From positions 1 to 25,358 of the forward strand of contig JAKIUV010000038.1 in assembly GCA_021647375.1 (NCBI GenBank): 25,358 nucleotides of DNA. The letters are read 5' to 3'. Source of the stretch: Robiginitomaculum sp. GTDB taxonomy: Bacteria; Pseudomonadota; Alphaproteobacteria; Caulobacterales; Maricaulaceae. The notes under the pieces are model-generated. The model did not search any database. It saw only the letters and a program-made list of their open reading frames with translations, and was not told the DNA's origin. Below are positions 6,511 to 16,108 of this stretch, one piece after another. Position numbers and translations under genes: made by a program. Position 1 is the first letter of the stretch. The number at the start of each line of letters is the position of its first letter.

Positions 6511-9117
6511 ATGAAAACTGATACGCCTGTAGTAACGCACCTTGCTGATTATAAACCTTACGGGTTTAAAATAGATACGGTGACGCTTGATTTTGATCTC
6601 AACCCGGACGCGACGATTGTGCGCTCAAAATTACATATTTCGCGGGACGGCGATGCAGATGATTTGTTTTTAAACGGTGAGGATATTAGACTTATTGACC
6701 TGAAATTAAATGGGCAATTGCTCAAAAAATCACAGGTAAAAATTTCTAAAACCGGGCTGACCATTTCAGGTGTCCCGAACGAATTTACTTTGGAGATTAC
6801 CACCCAGTGCGCCCCCGATAAGAATACCAGCCTGATGGGGCTTTATGTTTCGGGCGGACGGTTTTGCACACAGTGTGAAGCCCAAGGGTTTCGCCGCATC
6901 ACCTATTTCCCGGATCGCCCGGATGTGTTATCCAAATATACTGTGCGTATGACCGCCAATAAAGCCCAATTCCCGACTTTGCTGGCCAATGGCAATAAAA
7001 TCGATAGTGGTGATTTAGACGCTGGTCGTCACTTTGCCATATGGGAAGACCCGTTCCCGAAACCGTGTTATCTGTTTGCGCTGGTTGCAGGCGGATTTGA
7101 CCGTATATCCGATAGTTTCACCACTATGAGCGGGCGCGACATCAGGCTGGATATTTTCGTTGATCCCGGCGATGCAGGTCGCGCACATTATGCTATGGGT
7201 GCCCTCAAGCGCTCTATGAAATGGGACGAAGAAGCTTTTGGCCGCGAATATGATCTGGACAGGTTCATGGTCGTTGCCGTGCGTGATTTCAATTTTGGCG
7301 CTATGGAAAACAAGGGGCTGAATATTTTTAACTCCGCGCTTTTGCTAGCCGATGAAGCCACCGCCACCGACATGAATTTTGAACACATAGAAAGCGTCGT
7401 TGCCCATGAGTATTTTCATAATTGGTCGGGCAATCGCATCACCTGCCGCGATTGGTTTCAATTGTGCTTGAAAGAAGGTTTCACAGTATTTCGCGACCAG
7501 GAATTTTCCGCCAGCCAGCGCGGCGCGGCGCTCCAGCGTATCAAAGATGTGATTGCCCTGCGCAGCCGGCAATTCCCCGAAGACGCAGGCCCCCTCGCCC
7601 ATCCGGTCAGACCGAGTAGCTTCATGAAAATTGACAATTTTTACACGGCAACAGTTTACGAAAAAGGCGCAGAGCTTATCCGTATGCTCAAGCTGATTGT
7701 CGGGCCAGATGATTTTCGCAAGGGCAGCGATCTCTATTTCGAAAGCCTCGACGGCACCGCCGCCACAATCGAGCAATTCATAAATTGTTTCGAGCAGGTG
7801 AGCGGCAAAGATTTATCCCAATTTATGCGCTGGTACGCCCAAGCTGGCACACCGGATGTCCACATTGAAACCGCCTATGACGATAGTGAGCAAAGCTTTA
7901 CCGTCACCCTGACCCAATCCACAAAACCCACACCCGGCCAGCCGGATAAACAAACCTTGATGATACCCGTAAAGCTTGGTTTATTGGACAAAAACGGCGA
8001 AAACACCGCCGAGCGCCTCGTTGTTCTCATAGAAAAAACAACACAAATTCAATTTGATAACGTCACTTCCAGACCTGTTTTATCCGCATTTCGTGAATTC
8101 AGTGCGCCTGTGAACATTAGCATAAACCGTACCCTAGACGACACGCTTTTATTGATGAATTCCGACGAGGACTTGTTTAACCGTTGGGAGGCGGGGCAAG
8201 CTTTAGCACGGGATATTCTCGCAGATTTAACCCGCGCAATTGAGAGTGGTACGGAACCAAAAAACACCGCCGCTATGCGCGGTTATGTAGACGCTATCGG
8301 GCGCGTTATACGGGACAAAACTATCGACCCCGGTCTCAAAGTTCTTGTGCTCGGCCTCCCGAGCGATGGGGCTATTTTACAAACCTTGTCAACCGCATCC
8401 AACGGCGGAACCGACCCGTTGGCTGTTCGCCAAGCCATCAAATTACTACGCCGCGCTATTGCAGACCATCATGTAAATGCCTTCCTAAAGCTCTACCGCA
8501 CCATGTCCGAACCGCGACCGTTCACACCGGATGCAGAGGGCGCAGGGCGGCGGGCTTTGCGCAATACCTGTTTGTCGTATTTGGCAGAAATTCCGGGCAA
8601 GAATGCGCTCATTTTAGCACTGAACCAGTTTGAGAACGCCACAAATATGACCGAAGAGTTTGCGGCACTGCTAATCCTGACACGGCTGGGGGGCAAGCGC
8701 GCCGAGAACACCTTGGAGAAATTCTTTGAGAAATGGCAAAACAACCCACTGGTCATAGATAAATGGTTCTCGGTCAGTGCCTTGCAGAAACTGGATAAAG
8801 TGAAAACCCTCACAAATCACCCCGCCTATCAAGGCGCCAACCCGAACCGTGTGCGCTCTCTCATCGGCGGCTTGGCAGCGGGCAATCCGGAGCAATTTCA
8901 CCGTTTTGACGGCGCCGGATACCAGTTCCTAGCCGACAACATTCTAGCCATGGACAAGGTAAACCCGCAAGTCGCAGCACGTCTACTGGGTGTTTTTGAG
9001 ATTTGGGGTAAATTGGACAAACCGCGCCAGAACTTAATCAAAGGGCAGTTAGTCCGTATATTAAAAGCCAAACCATCAGCAAATGTCATAGAAATCGCTA
9101 CAAAATCACTTGGATAA
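6511..9117 (+). CDS. pepN: Aminopeptidase N (M1 family zinc metallopeptidase)
   Basis: PepN is a cytoplasmic exopeptidase that removes N-terminal residues in the last steps of protein turnover. The product (868 residues) is close to E. coli PepN (870). The substrate-anchoring motif GAMEN is in FNFGAMENKGLNIF. The zinc site HEYFH is at 299-303, with the third ligand E322 in KEGFTVFRDQEF, the exact M1 spacing. The C-terminal half is the helical DUF3458-type domain found in bacterial PepN. ATG 6511 is chosen because CAGGAG lies 6 bases ahead; a longer reading from TTG 6484 has no ribosome site. The gene diverges from nadE and is followed after 40 bases by the EAL gene. Confidence 0.97.
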   Translation: MKTDTPVVTHLADYKPYGFKIDTVTLDFDLNPDATIVRSKLHISRDGDADDLFLNGEDIRLIDLKLNGQLLKKSQVKISKTGLTISGVPNEFTLEITTQCAPDKNTSLMGLYVSGGRFCTQCEAQGFRRITYFPDRPDVLSKYTVRMTANKAQFPTLLANGNKIDSGDLDAGRHFAIWEDPFPKPCYLFALVAGGFDRISDSFTTMSGRDIRLDIFVDPGDAGRAHYAMGALKRSMKWDEEAFGREYDLDRFMVVAVRDFNFGAMENKGLNIFNSALLLADEATATDMNFEHIESVVAHEYFHNWSGNRITCRDWFQLCLKEGFTVFRDQEFSASQRGAALQRIKDVIALRSRQFPEDAGPLAHPVRPSSFMKIDNFYTATVYEKGAELIRMLKLIVGPDDFRKGSDLYFESLDGTAATIEQFINCFEQVSGKDLSQFMRWYAQAGTPDVHIETAYDDSEQSFTVTLTQSTKPTPGQPDKQTLMIPVKLGLLDKNGENTAERLVVLIEKTTQIQFDNVTSRPVLSAFREFSAPVNISINRTLDDTLLLMNSDEDLFNRWEAGQALARDILADLTRAIESGTEPKNTAAMRGYVDAIGRVIRDKTIDPGLKVLVLGLPSDGAILQTLSTASNGGTDPLAVRQAIKLLRRAIADHHVNAFLKLYRTMSEPRPFTPDAEGAGRRALRNTCLSYLAEIPGKNALILALNQFENATNMTEEFAALLILTRLGGKRAENTLEKFFEKWQNNPLVIDKWFSVSALQKLDKVKTLTNHPAYQGANPNRVRSLIGGLAAGNPEQFHRFDGAGYQFLADNILAMDKVNPQVAARLLGVFEIWGKLDKPRQNLIKGQLVRILKAKPSANVIEIATKSLG

Positions 9118-9141
9118 TCTTTAGGGAAATCTTTAGGCGTT

Positions 9142-9158
9142 TGGGGTATTAAACCCCA
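9142..9158 (+). promoter_or_regulatory. Hairpin over the EAL gene start codon
   Basis: TGGGGT (9142-9147) pairs with ACCCCA (9153-9158) around ATTAA. The last base of the stem is the A of the start codon at 9158. No Shine-Dalgarno sequence is visible nearby, so the stem may limit initiation. Alternatively the true start may lie further inside the gene. Confidence 0.35.
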
Positions 9159-9883
9159 TGCCTGATTTACATACAGAACACGGTTTCCGTGCCCATATTT
9201 CCGAAGAGCGCCATACTATTATGCGCCAAGCGGTGGTTTGCGCCAAAGATTTCTCTGTGCTCCATTATGAATGGCTCGTGCGGTTTGATAGTGATACGGG
9301 ACTTGAACGCATTTTGCGCCCTGCCGAAATAAGTGGTGCTATCTCAGATCTTGACCTATCCATGCTCAGGCAAGCAGTTGCCGTTCTGAACGCCAATCCC
9401 GACAGACACGCAATCGCGGTAAACTTGTCCGGCGCTTCATTCTCTGATCCTGCTTTTGAACGCAGTCTACTCACATCCTTATCCGTTCTCGAAGCTTCGC
9501 CGGATAAGCTCATTTTCGAACTGACCGAAACCTGGGATTTGAAAGATTTAGGCCCAGCTCTTCGCCTTCTTAATATCCTGAGAGATCGTGGCCATAGTTT
9601 ATGTCTTGATGACGTTGGTGCCGGCGCTGCTTCCATCAGATATTTACGGGCATTCCCAGCGGACTGGCTGAAGATAGACGGTGATTTTATTTCTTGTGCA
9701 GCACATGATAAGCGCGAAAAATCGATCTTGAGAGCCATTCTCAGCTTACGGGACGATTTGAATGTCCGCTTCATAGCAGAAGGTATAGAAACCGCGAAAT
9801 TACGAGATTTTGCCATAGAAATGGGTTTTGATGCCCTTCAAGGCTTCATTTTTGGCCCACCAGGGCCAGAAACTAATACATAA
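9158..9883 (+). CDS. Stand-alone EAL-domain c-di-GMP phosphodiesterase
   Basis: EAL domains hydrolyse cyclic di-GMP to pGpG. This 241-residue protein is almost only an EAL domain, with no sensor or GGDEF part and no membrane segment. The residues needed for Mg2+ and catalysis in active EAL enzymes are all present: E38 (in YEWL, the EAL motif with Trp for Ala), N89, E121 and E124 (ELTET), D151-D152, K172 (LKIDG), E208 (IAEGIE) and Q228 (QGF). From N89 onward their spacing matches the enzyme RocR. Loop 6 differs: DDVGAGAAS in place of the usual DDFGTGYSS, which may lower activity. The start ATG 9158 has no clear ribosome site. It lies between pepN and the PleC-like kinase, all on the plus strand. 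Confidence 0.88.
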   Translation: MPDLHTEHGFRAHISEERHTIMRQAVVCAKDFSVLHYEWLVRFDSDTGLERILRPAEISGAISDLDLSMLRQAVAVLNANPDRHAIAVNLSGASFSDPAFERSLLTSLSVLEASPDKLIFELTETWDLKDLGPALRLLNILRDRGHSLCLDDVGAGAASIRYLRAFPADWLKIDGDFISCAAHDKREKSILRAILSLRDDLNVRFIAEGIETAKLRDFAIEMGFDALQGFIFGPPGPETNT

Positions 9884-9992
9884 TCAGTCAAGTGAACTGC
9901 ATTTTGGTCGACTTTGTTAATAATCACAGCCTAACCTTGGCACTATATGTCAAATGTGATTCGCAACTTAGTCATTGCGTAAAAGGTTAAAT

Positions 9993-12767
9993 GTGAGCAA
10001 TGGTCCACCCCCATACCCTCAAACACCGCCGCCTAGGTCGGTAGCGCATAACGCAGGTCGGCCTATGCGTCGTATCTCCCATTCACCAACCTCACCACCT
10101 GTGACTGCACCAAAGAGAACAAGTTTTTCTTCTCTGAGAACATTTGCCAAACCGCAAACCAAGGATACAATTGTTACGAATGACAAACAATCCGATGCCC
10201 TCATGCGCATGCTGGCTTTGGCTTTTTTAATTTTTTATGTTCTAATTGTCACTTCCAAATTGGCTGTAGATTACCGCACAAACCGTCAGACTGCACAGCT
10301 TGAACATCTCACCTATGCCGAAGCCATTGCCGGTAATTATGCTACCGAAATTGACAACGCAAACATCTGGATTGACAACGGACTTGCAGAAGGGAAAACC
10401 CCCACACAGTCTGCACGGCTTATTGCCCGTTCGCCCGTTGTTACCGAAGCTATAATATTGAACTCCAAGGGAAATTTAGTATCCAGTTATCCCCGCAACC
10501 CTGAAGTTTTATCCAACTTTTCGCTGAATAGCACTGAGGTAGAAACTATAAAAATCAACTCTGTTATTCATCCAGATGGTCATACAGTTCCAATCATTAT
10601 AAAGAAGACAGGCAATTATTATGTCATTGCGGCGCTCGCCGATAATGTCTTGGTTGCTTCCTCAAAACAAGCACCCGACATGATAGCTATTGTAGCACGT
10701 TCGGGGCGGGTAATTGACGGCAATGGTTCTTTAGGGAACTTGGGGCCCCGGACAGCTTTTAATCTCAGCGAGACGCAATTCGGACGGTTAACCCAGCCAG
10801 GCACAAAAACCTCGGAAATTGTTAAAATAAATGGCAATAACTACATTCTGGCCGCCGTAGCCATACCACGCACTGATTTATTTTTGTTAGATGCAAAGCC
10901 ACGAGCGAAAACCTCTATGTTGCAAAGTAATTTACTGTTATTCTTCATTTTATTCCTCGGCACGAGTGCGCTTGTTGTGACTTTACTCGGCTCACTGAAA
11001 AATCAGTTACGACTAGCTTTGAGAGCACATCAAAACACTGAAATTTCTCAACAAAGGTACCAAGCAGCCATCGAAGGGGAGCGCGGTGGGATTTGGGAGG
11101 TTGACTTAACAGGCAGTTCTGCCTTTCTAAGTGCCTCTCTTGCGGGATTACTCGGCCTATTACGCCAAGAGCAGACCATGCCATTGGCCAATTTTCTAGG
11201 CTTATTCCACCCTGATGATAGAGAGCGTTTTTTGGCATTTGCCCGTAGGGCACATATGCAGGGTGAGTTTGATTTTGATATTCGTGTCGCACATTTACCG
11301 TTGGTCTTGCAATGTCGAGGCCGGTCATCGACACGGTCTGGCAAAAAAATGAAGCGGGTAATCGTTGGCGTTGCTTTAGACATTTCAGAACAACGTGCGG
11401 CGCAAACCCGTCTCAAAACTACAGAAGCCAGGCTACATAGCGCTCTTAGTTCTATGACCGATTCGTTTGTGGTCTGGGACGATATGAACCGTTTAGTGGT
11501 TTGGAATAGCAGATTTGAAGACTTTTTTGGCTTGCCACATGGTAGCCTACATGTCGGCATGGATCACGCAAGCGTAGACTATCTGGCAAACCCGGCAATC
11601 CAAGATAGACAGAATTACGAAAGTGCCGATGAACGGTGGATCGAATACCACCTTAAGAACGGGCGGTGGATACGTTATATTGAGACCCAAACAGTTGAAG
11701 GTGGTCATGTTAGTGTAGGTACAGATATTACAGAACTACGCCTACGCGAATTTGATCTCAAAAATAATGAGTACGCTTTGAATAATACAGTTGCCGTCTT
11801 GCGTAAATCTCAAGACAGTATTGTCGAGTTGGCCGAACGCTACGCCAGCGAAAAAATCCGCGCTGAAGAAGCTTCTCAATCCAAGAGTAACTTCCTTGCC
11901 AGCATGAGCCACGAACTGCGCACACCGCTCAACGCCATCAATGGTTTTTCCGATATTATGCGAAAAGAAATGTTTGGCCCGCTCGGAGACCCCCGCTATA
12001 AAGAGTACGTCAATGATATTTTATTCTCTGGGCAACATCTATTGTCCCTAATCAACGACATTCTCGATATGTCGAAAATTGAAGCAGGTAAAATGACTTT
12101 GAACCCAGAAGTCATGTTCTTACACGAAATGGTAGCACAGGTCGTGCGGATGATCAGGGGGCGCGCTGATGACGCAGGACTAACCCTTGATGTTGATGTT
12201 GCAGAAGTTCGCGAAATTGAAGCGGATCCGAGATCCGTGAAACAAGTCCTCCTTAACCTGTTGACCAACGCCGTAAAATTTACACCGGAAGGCGGTACAG
12301 TTGGTGTGGAATTGATACAAAAAGCGTCCGGCGTTATTATCAAAGTATCTGATTCTGGCATTGGAATTTCCCGCGAGAATATCGAGAAACTGGCCAAACC
12401 ATTCGAACAAGTTGATGACGAAGCTAACAATCAATCCGAGGGCACTGGCCTTGGCCTCGCGCTGTCAAAATCACTTGTTGAGTTACATGGCGGTAATTTC
12501 AAGATTGAAAGCGTTGTTGGACAGGGCACGACAATAATATTCTCTCTTCCAAACAAGTTATCTACTCCCCAAGAGAGAGAAACCACTGGGAATGTCAGCC
12601 AGGAAGTTTCGAAAATCACGGCGGATATTACTAAAATTCTTAGTCAAGAGACCCTACCGGTACAAGCCGAAAATATTGAGCAAGCTCCAAACCCTTATGC
12701 CAAGCCTGACCAGCCAGGCTCTGAACAACAACAACCAACTCAGGACATTGGAAGACCTGCTGCTTAG
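9993..12767 (+). CDS. pleC: PleC-like PAS-domain sensor histidine kinase
   Basis: This is a membrane histidine kinase of 924 residues. A disordered Pro/Ser-rich N-terminus is followed by a membrane segment at about 73-92, a periplasmic region to about 310, and a second membrane segment at about 312-333. PAS-like regions follow at about 354-450 and 470-580. The HisKA domain has H640 in SHELRTPLNAINGF, and the ATPase domain has N, G1 and G2 boxes near 754, 786 and 816. The phrases FGPLGDPRYKEY and LINDILDMSKIEAGKM strongly recall PleC, the Caulobacter kinase/phosphatase for DivK and PleD, but a related PAS kinase is possible. A Gln-rich tail of about 75 residues ends the protein. The start is GTG 9993 after AAAGG (9982-9986); the TTG at 9975 has no such site. 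The 3' end meets the next gene with 5 bases between. Confidence 0.75.
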   Translation: MSNGPPPYPQTPPPRSVAHNAGRPMRRISHSPTSPPVTAPKRTSFSSLRTFAKPQTKDTIVTNDKQSDALMRMLALAFLIFYVLIVTSKLAVDYRTNRQTAQLEHLTYAEAIAGNYATEIDNANIWIDNGLAEGKTPTQSARLIARSPVVTEAIILNSKGNLVSSYPRNPEVLSNFSLNSTEVETIKINSVIHPDGHTVPIIIKKTGNYYVIAALADNVLVASSKQAPDMIAIVARSGRVIDGNGSLGNLGPRTAFNLSETQFGRLTQPGTKTSEIVKINGNNYILAAVAIPRTDLFLLDAKPRAKTSMLQSNLLLFFILFLGTSALVVTLLGSLKNQLRLALRAHQNTEISQQRYQAAIEGERGGIWEVDLTGSSAFLSASLAGLLGLLRQEQTMPLANFLGLFHPDDRERFLAFARRAHMQGEFDFDIRVAHLPLVLQCRGRSSTRSGKKMKRVIVGVALDISEQRAAQTRLKTTEARLHSALSSMTDSFVVWDDMNRLVVWNSRFEDFFGLPHGSLHVGMDHASVDYLANPAIQDRQNYESADERWIEYHLKNGRWIRYIETQTVEGGHVSVGTDITELRLREFDLKNNEYALNNTVAVLRKSQDSIVELAERYASEKIRAEEASQSKSNFLASMSHELRTPLNAINGFSDIMRKEMFGPLGDPRYKEYVNDILFSGQHLLSLINDILDMSKIEAGKMTLNPEVMFLHEMVAQVVRMIRGRADDAGLTLDVDVAEVREIEADPRSVKQVLLNLLTNAVKFTPEGGTVGVELIQKASGVIIKVSDSGIGISRENIEKLAKPFEQVDDEANNQSEGTGLGLALSKSLVELHGGNFKIESVVGQGTTIIFSLPNKLSTPQERETTGNVSQEVSKITADITKILSQETLPVQAENIEQAPNPYAKPDQPGSEQQQPTQDIGRPAA

Positions 12768-12772
12768 AGATA

Positions 12773-13231
12773 TTAATGATTGCAATTAGGCCCGTGCACA
12801 TGCCCAGCATGACCGTGTTCAGGGTTTTCAGATGGCTCCCCCAATATCTCACTTATATCCTCTGGCGCAAATACTCTGCCCTTTTCACCTGGATTGAGAA
12901 CAGCATGGCCACCGCGTAAAGACGGGAGAATATCCTTGCCAGGTGCTTTAGCAAAACGGGTATTGCCGCTCATGAAAGTACCGAGCTTGTCTTTGGAAGA
13001 AAATAGCAATACATGTAGCACACCCTCAATATCTATGGCTTGTAAGGATATTCCGCCGTCCGCTGTTTGCTGTTCCTCGCTTTGATGAACCGGTACATAA
13101 AGATCAGAAGCAAGCAATGCGACACTAAATGCCTTGCGAACAATCGGATCACCAACCATCATTTCAGGACTGGCCTGCTCAAGCATTTGGGCTAATTTGT
13201 CTTCATTGTTTTTGGTTTTAGTATTTGTCAT
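12773..13231 (-). CDS. SseB-family protein with His-rich C-terminal tail
   Basis: The 152-residue product resembles the SseB N-terminal domain family: an early helix (EDKLAQMLEQAS), a YVPVHQ segment, the strand GVLHVLLFSSKDKL, then HAVLNPGEKGRVFAPEDISEIL, which is the most typical part. The family is small, mostly cytoplasmic and poorly understood. After the domain ends comes an unusual tail, EHGHAGHVHGPNCNH, with five His and one Cys, of the type that binds Ni, Zn or Cu in other proteins. ATG 13231 is chosen because GAGGA (13237-13241) is 5 bases upstream; the 13267 start lacks one. It lies 72 bases after glnE on the same strand and converges on the PleC-like kinase. Confidence 0.75.
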   Translation of the reverse strand: MTNTKTKNNEDKLAQMLEQASPEMMVGDPIVRKAFSVALLASDLYVPVHQSEEQQTADGGISLQAIDIEGVLHVLLFSSKDKLGTFMSGNTRFAKAPGKDILPSLRGGHAVLNPGEKGRVFAPEDISEILGEPSENPEHGHAGHVHGPNCNH

Positions 13232-13303
13232 TTTCGTCCTCACTTTCGCGTCCATAACAGAAAACAAGCGCTGTGCACACGAAAAACAATGTGTACTTTC
13301 ACC

Positions 13304-16108
13304 TTATTTTATGATCCGCCCAAATATTTCAGATGTCCCCGCGCAAGCATCTATATAGGTTTTCTCTAAAACCGCGAACGTCCGATTTTTTGTGGCTGAT
13401 ACTAGCAGGGTCTTTACGGTTTCGGGCGCTTCATCGGGATCAAAATTTCCACTTATCGTTACTGCAATAACTTGCTGTAATGCGTGATATAGTTTTGTTG
13501 TATTCAACAGCATATCTGCATCAGCGCGCTGTATCCAATTTTCTGCGTGCGCTTTTATCAACATATCCTTAGTGCCATGAGGCATCTGTTCGGGCTTGTG
13601 TTTCAGCATCAAAAACTGCGCGATAAACTCTATGTCGCGCAATCCACCCCCAGTATTTTTAATGTCCCAAAGACCAAAGCCCGGCTTTTCCTCTGTGAGG
13701 CGTTGGTGCATATCCAAAACATCTTTAGCAAGGTCATGTTCATGGTTTTTCGCGAACAGAGTATTTGTAGCTATACTCTCCAATTTCAATTCGAAGGCAT
13801 TGCTAGAAGCCGCAATAACACGCCCTCTGGATAGAGCCATAAATTCCCATGTCCAGGCGTCTTCACGGTAATATTTCTCAAAAGCGGAAACCGACACGGC
13901 CAATGGCCCAGCCCGGCCAGATGGCCGCAATGCCATATCAACTTCGTATAGAGTTCCCTCAGCCGTAAAGCTCGATAATGCAGTGATCAAGCGGCGGGTC
14001 AGTTTGTTGTATTTACCCGATACGCCGCCTGCATCGTCTTCATAAACCAGCATAATATCCAAATCGGATTTAAGCGATAATTCCCGACCACCCAATTTCC
14101 CTAAGCCAAGTACGGCATAATCACCCTCTATCGGGCCGTATACTCTTTCAATTTCTTTAGCCGCTCTTGGCAATAGTGCGCCGATAGTAGCTTCGGCAAT
14201 ATCCGACAATATTTCACCTGCCCGCGCAATATTTGCGCCGCGTAAAACTCTAGCCGTAAACATAAATTGATCTTCGTGAACGGCACGGCGCACACTATTC
14301 ATAGCTATTTCAAAATCAGCATCCGGCGCAATCAAATCCCTATAGCTATCCGGTGTTATCTGCATCTCAATATTGAAAAAATTCGGATCCGTGAGTGCAT
14401 CTAATAGTGCCGGACGCTCAGCCAATTGCGCCGCTAGTTTTGGTGCAATGGCGAGCATATCAATCAATGAAGTCAGCGCAGTGGGTTGATTGAGAAAGAG
14501 TGAGAACAAAGTCACGCCAGCGTTTAGCTTTGTCGCGAATTCAGCAAAACTGTAGAACGCCGTATCAGCGACCCCTGTCGCGCCGCAAGCCTCGATAATG
14601 CGCGGTGCCAATCTGGTTAAGAGTTCTCGTGCGCGCTCAGTTCGTGTTGCAGGCATACGACCACCGAGCCAGTCCGCCATGATGTGCCAGATTTCTCCGC
14701 CCCGCTCAAATCCGTAAGCATCGAATGTTTGCAGCGTAATCGCCTCAGGCTCTACGCCCGTAAAGACCAAGCTGCCTTTTTCGGTCGATAAATCCTCTTC
14801 ACCCGCAAACAACTCCCGGTATATTTTGTGAACATTTAGGAACGTATTCTTTAGTTTAGTTTCAAATTCTTCAAAATCACCAAAGCCGCTCAGTGCAGCC
14901 AATTGTTGGCGCTGGGTTTTATCTATTGGCCAAGTGTGAGATTGCGCGTCTGCGTACATTTGCACACGATGCTCAGCGCAACGCAAATCGGCATATTTCT
15001 CTTGCAATATACGGGCATTATCAGGGTCGGCAAACCCGCCTTCTGCCAAAGCTTGCAAACCGTCAACTGTACGCGGGATCCAAAGCTTCGGATTGCGGCC
15101 ACCGAGTATCAATTGTTGCACTTGGACAAAAAACTCTATTTCGCGGATGCCGCCTACTCCAAGTTTTACGTCATGCCCTGCGGTCACAATGTCTTCGGGT
15201 TTCGCATTACCTTGTATCTGGCGCTTGATAGAATGCACATCATCGATTGCATGGAAATCCATACTACGGCGCCATACAAAAGGGGTAAGCACATGTTTCA
15301 TAAAATCAGCGGCAGCTTGTTTATCCCCGCCCACCGCACGCGCTTTTATCATCGCTGCCCGTTCCCAATTCTGACCAAGGCTTTCATAATAGCGTTCAGC
15401 GGTTCGGGTCGATACGGCCACCGTTGTTGCGCGTGGATCTGGCCGCAAACGCAAATCTGTACGAAACACATAACCATGTTCACTCACATCATCAAAACCG
15501 CGCATGAGTTTACGGACAAATCGTATCAAAGTCCGCTCTGCTCTTTCGGGGTTAGGCAGTTTTACGCGCTCCGGATCATAAAAAACAATCAAATCAATGT
15601 CGCTAGAATAATTGAGTTCCCGCGCGCCGTATTTGCCTAGTGCAAGCACAAACAACCCCGGCACAGGATTATCCGGCGTTCCATCAAATTCCATATCTTC
15701 AGCAATAGTGGTTATTAGTGCTTGCATAGATTTATCAGCAAATTCACTGAGAACCTGACACACCTGCACCCAATCCCAAACACCAGCAAGGTCACAAAGT
15801 GCCGCTAACAAATGTATTTTTTGTTTGGTTTGGCGCAGAGACTTGTGGAGTTCAGGCAGAGATGTTGGTTTAATGCCTTCGAGCAAGCCAGTGAATATTT
15901 CTTCGGGCGGGTATTGTTTTAAACTGGTGACAATCTCCGGCCATTTATCAAGTAATCTCTCTAGGTAAGGCGCGCAACTCGCTGCACTGGCAACGATATT
16001 ATCAAGCCCCCTGCCCGCTAATTTTACCGCTCCGGTTTCTGCATCAAAAACCGGCAAAGCTTTACCAATACGTTGCTCAAACAGTACATTCGGGTCGCCT
16101 TCTATCAT
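13304..16108 (-). CDS. glnE: Bifunctional glutamine synthetase adenylyltransferase/deadenylylase
   Basis: GlnE adds AMP to, or removes it from, glutamine synthetase according to PII signalling and so sets nitrogen assimilation. The 934-residue length is normal (E. coli 946). Two nucleotidyltransferase domains are visible. The N-terminal deadenylylase has ALGKYGAREL and SSDIDLIVFYD (D170, D172). The C-terminal adenylyltransferase has GLGKLGGREL and KSDLDIMLVYE (Asp near 681-683). The region between them and the C-terminal helices look intact. The start ATG 16108 overlaps the stop of the upstream kinase gene (ATGA at 16105-16108), which implies translational coupling. A conserved N-terminal start is otherwise hard to fix, but the overlap supports this one. 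Confidence 0.97.
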   Translation of the reverse strand: MIEGDPNVLFEQRIGKALPVFDAETGAVKLAGRGLDNIVASAASCAPYLERLLDKWPEIVTSLKQYPPEEIFTGLLEGIKPTSLPELHKSLRQTKQKIHLLAALCDLAGVWDWVQVCQVLSEFADKSMQALITTIAEDMEFDGTPDNPVPGLFVLALGKYGARELNYSSDIDLIVFYDPERVKLPNPERAERTLIRFVRKLMRGFDDVSEHGYVFRTDLRLRPDPRATTVAVSTRTAERYYESLGQNWERAAMIKARAVGGDKQAAADFMKHVLTPFVWRRSMDFHAIDDVHSIKRQIQGNAKPEDIVTAGHDVKLGVGGIREIEFFVQVQQLILGGRNPKLWIPRTVDGLQALAEGGFADPDNARILQEKYADLRCAEHRVQMYADAQSHTWPIDKTQRQQLAALSGFGDFEEFETKLKNTFLNVHKIYRELFAGEEDLSTEKGSLVFTGVEPEAITLQTFDAYGFERGGEIWHIMADWLGGRMPATRTERARELLTRLAPRIIEACGATGVADTAFYSFAEFATKLNAGVTLFSLFLNQPTALTSLIDMLAIAPKLAAQLAERPALLDALTDPNFFNIEMQITPDSYRDLIAPDADFEIAMNSVRRAVHEDQFMFTARVLRGANIARAGEILSDIAEATIGALLPRAAKEIERVYGPIEGDYAVLGLGKLGGRELSLKSDLDIMLVYEDDAGGVSGKYNKLTRRLITALSSFTAEGTLYEVDMALRPSGRAGPLAVSVSAFEKYYREDAWTWEFMALSRGRVIAASSNAFELKLESIATNTLFAKNHEHDLAKDVLDMHQRLTEEKPGFGLWDIKNTGGGLRDIEFIAQFLMLKHKPEQMPHGTKDMLIKAHAENWIQRADADMLLNTTKLYHALQQVIAVTISGNFDPDEAPETVKTLLVSATKNRTFAVLEKTYIDACAGTSEIFGRIIK

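Noticed and set aside
9117..9137. ATCTTTAGG repeated at 9117-9125 and 9129-9137
   Set aside because: Two short copies only; most likely a chance or slippage duplication after the pepN stop.
9265..9816. 183-codon minus-strand frame opposite the EAL gene
   Set aside because: The plus frame has complete EAL catalytic residues; the antisense frame is a shadow rich in Ser and Arg.
11048..11560. 170-codon minus-strand frame inside the PleC-like kinase
   Set aside because: It overlaps the PAS region of a well-supported kinase and shows no domain of its own.
14903..15640. 245-codon plus-strand frame opposite glnE
   Set aside because: It lies wholly inside glnE, whose domains are intact; its sequence is rich in Cys, His and Arg as expected for antisense translation.
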